A DNA stretch of 64,000 nt from an uncultured Bryobacteraceae bacterium (GTDB taxonomy: Bacteria > Acidobacteriota > Terriglobia > Bryobacterales > Bryobacteraceae). Made by a program: the position numbers and the translations under genes. Below are positions 63,650 to 64,000 of this stretch, piece by piece. The notes under the pieces are model-generated. The model did no database searches. It saw nothing but the letters and a program-made list of their open reading frames with translations, and was not told where the DNA came from. The first letter of the stretch is position 1, and each line of letters starts with the position of its first letter. Where the stretch lies: contig CALDSU010000008.1 of assembly GCA_937924525.1 (NCBI GenBank), forward strand, positions 534,207 through 598,206. Direction: 5' to 3'.

Positions 63650-64000
63650 CTAGGCGCGCTTGTCCCAGGGATCCGGCGGGAACAGCGGGCCATCGGCCAC
63701 CGCCACCGACCGCTTGTCCCAGGGATCCGGCGGGAACAGCGGGCCATCGGCCACCGCCACCGACCGCTTGTCCCAGGGATCCGGCGGGAACAGCGGGCCA
63801 TCCGCTACCGCCACCGACCGCTTGTCCCAGGGATCCGGCGGGAACAGCGGGCCATCGGCCACCGCCACCGACCGCTTGTCCCAAGGATCCGGCGGGAACA
63901 GCGGGCCATCGGCCACCGCCACCGACCGCTTGTCCCAGGGATCCGGCGGGAACAGCGGGCCATCGGCCACCGCCACCGACCGCTTGTCCCAGGGATCCGG
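63650..64000 (-). CDS. Tandem 18-residue repeat protein, C-terminal part (5' end outside window)
   Basis: The minus-strand frame is open from the right edge to a TAG at 63652-63650 and encodes at least six full repeats of an 18-residue unit plus part of a seventh. Unit text: DGPLFPPDPWDKRSVAVA. The last copy ends DKRA and stops. The three base differences between units (two in the copy at 63767-63820, one at 63875-63928) are all silent in this frame, and at least one changes an amino acid in another open minus-strand frame, which supports this reading. The unit is Pro/Asp-rich with an invariant PWDKR. The function is not recognised. It could be a secreted or structural tail, or a multi-core peptide precursor. 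Confidence 0.7.
   Translation of the reverse strand, partial: PDPWDKRSVAVADGPLFPPDPWDKRSVAVADGPLFPPDPWDKRSVAVADGPLFPPDPWDKRSVAVADGPLFPPDPWDKRSVAVADGPLFPPDPWDKRSVAVADGPLFPPDPWDKRA
63659..64000 (-). repeat. Tandem repeat, 54-nt unit, at least 6.3 copies
   Basis: Units begin at 63659, 63713, 63767, 63821, 63875 and 63929, with 18 nt more at the window edge. Copies differ at only three positions, so the array is young or kept uniform by gene conversion. It continues past base 64000. Confidence 0.95.

Noticed and set aside
63600..63884. Alternative frames through the tandem repeat (Gly/Ala-rich or Arg-rich products)
   Set aside because: A 54-nt unit keeps every frame open. At least one of these frames gains an amino-acid change from the base differences, while the PWDKR frame gains none.
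63659..64000. CRISPR array
   Set aside because: The 54-nt units are directly contiguous with no unique spacers, and the length is a multiple of three with silent-only variation.

Overview
The window is high-GC bacterial chromosomal DNA that looks like an Acidobacteriota genome of the Solibacter/Bryobacter type. This is inference from gene content, not from an rRNA. The supporting features are two very large Oar-type TonB-dependent receptors with carboxypeptidase-regulatory-like N-termini, many secreted or Tat-like sugar-acid enzymes (Gfo/Idh/MocA, UxuA-like, SelA-like, sialidase, heparinase-like), and a trehalose treY-treZ pair. No phage, plasmid, CRISPR, rRNA or tRNA gene was seen.

Layout. 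1-2626: end of treY and all of treZ (trehalose from maltodextrin). 2985-3352: RNase P RNA on the minus strand. 3521-6520: secreted OmpA-domain protein with PKD and Ig-like repeats. 6545-7900: decayed DNA holding a truncated secreted-protein relic and a multiply frameshifted pdxA-family relic. 7964-9970: YjhG/YagF-type sugar-acid dehydratase. 10075-14097: compact plus-strand operon of a Fur-family regulator, an FHA-GAF-SpoIIE phosphatase and two GT2 glycosyltransferases. 14098-14672: a gene-free stretch with hairpins and T-tracts that probably encodes at least one small RNA. 14673-19387: heparinase-like protein, an unknown secreted protein, miaB, a bifunctional nuclease and a small unknown. 20138-24496 (minus): the conserved rpmH-rnpA-yidD-yidC-jag-mnmE cluster, with rnpA apparently lacking an ATG, GTG or TTG start. 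24621-35066: polysaccharide deacetylase, LarA-like racemase, TonB receptor, DUF1015 protein, a higA antitoxin relic, SelA-like enzyme, sialidase and sugar isomerase. 35063-38310: LolD-like ATPase and ClpC. 39655-48129 (minus): a translationally coupled set of TonB receptor, TPR protein and two glycosidase-like proteins, resembling a glycan-uptake unit. 48412-58933: PolX, an active and inactive M16 peptidase pair, Nudix hydrolase, M29-like aminopeptidase, MqnD, FAD oxidoreductase and malate synthase. 58949-62698: UxuA-like enzyme, PQQ-type propeller and Gfo/Idh/MocA oxidoreductase. 62763-63488: a membrane protein. 63650 to the right edge: the C-terminal part of a protein made of near-identical 18-residue repeats.

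How the genes fit together. Much of the content suits a soil heterotroph that takes up large molecules through TonB receptors, trims them with secreted glycosidases, peptidases and deacetylases, and moves sugar acids through dehydratases and oxidoreductases. Housekeeping genes (RNase P RNA and protein, YidC insertion, tRNA modification, ClpC, menaquinone synthesis) lie between them. Many genes have a -10-like hexamer only 6-11 nt before the start codon, which suggests frequent leaderless or near-leaderless transcripts.

The observations most worth following up are the silent-substitution tandem-repeat protein at the right edge, the structured RNA candidate near 14.4 kb, the missing canonical start of rnpA, and the coupled TonB-TPR-glycosidase operon.
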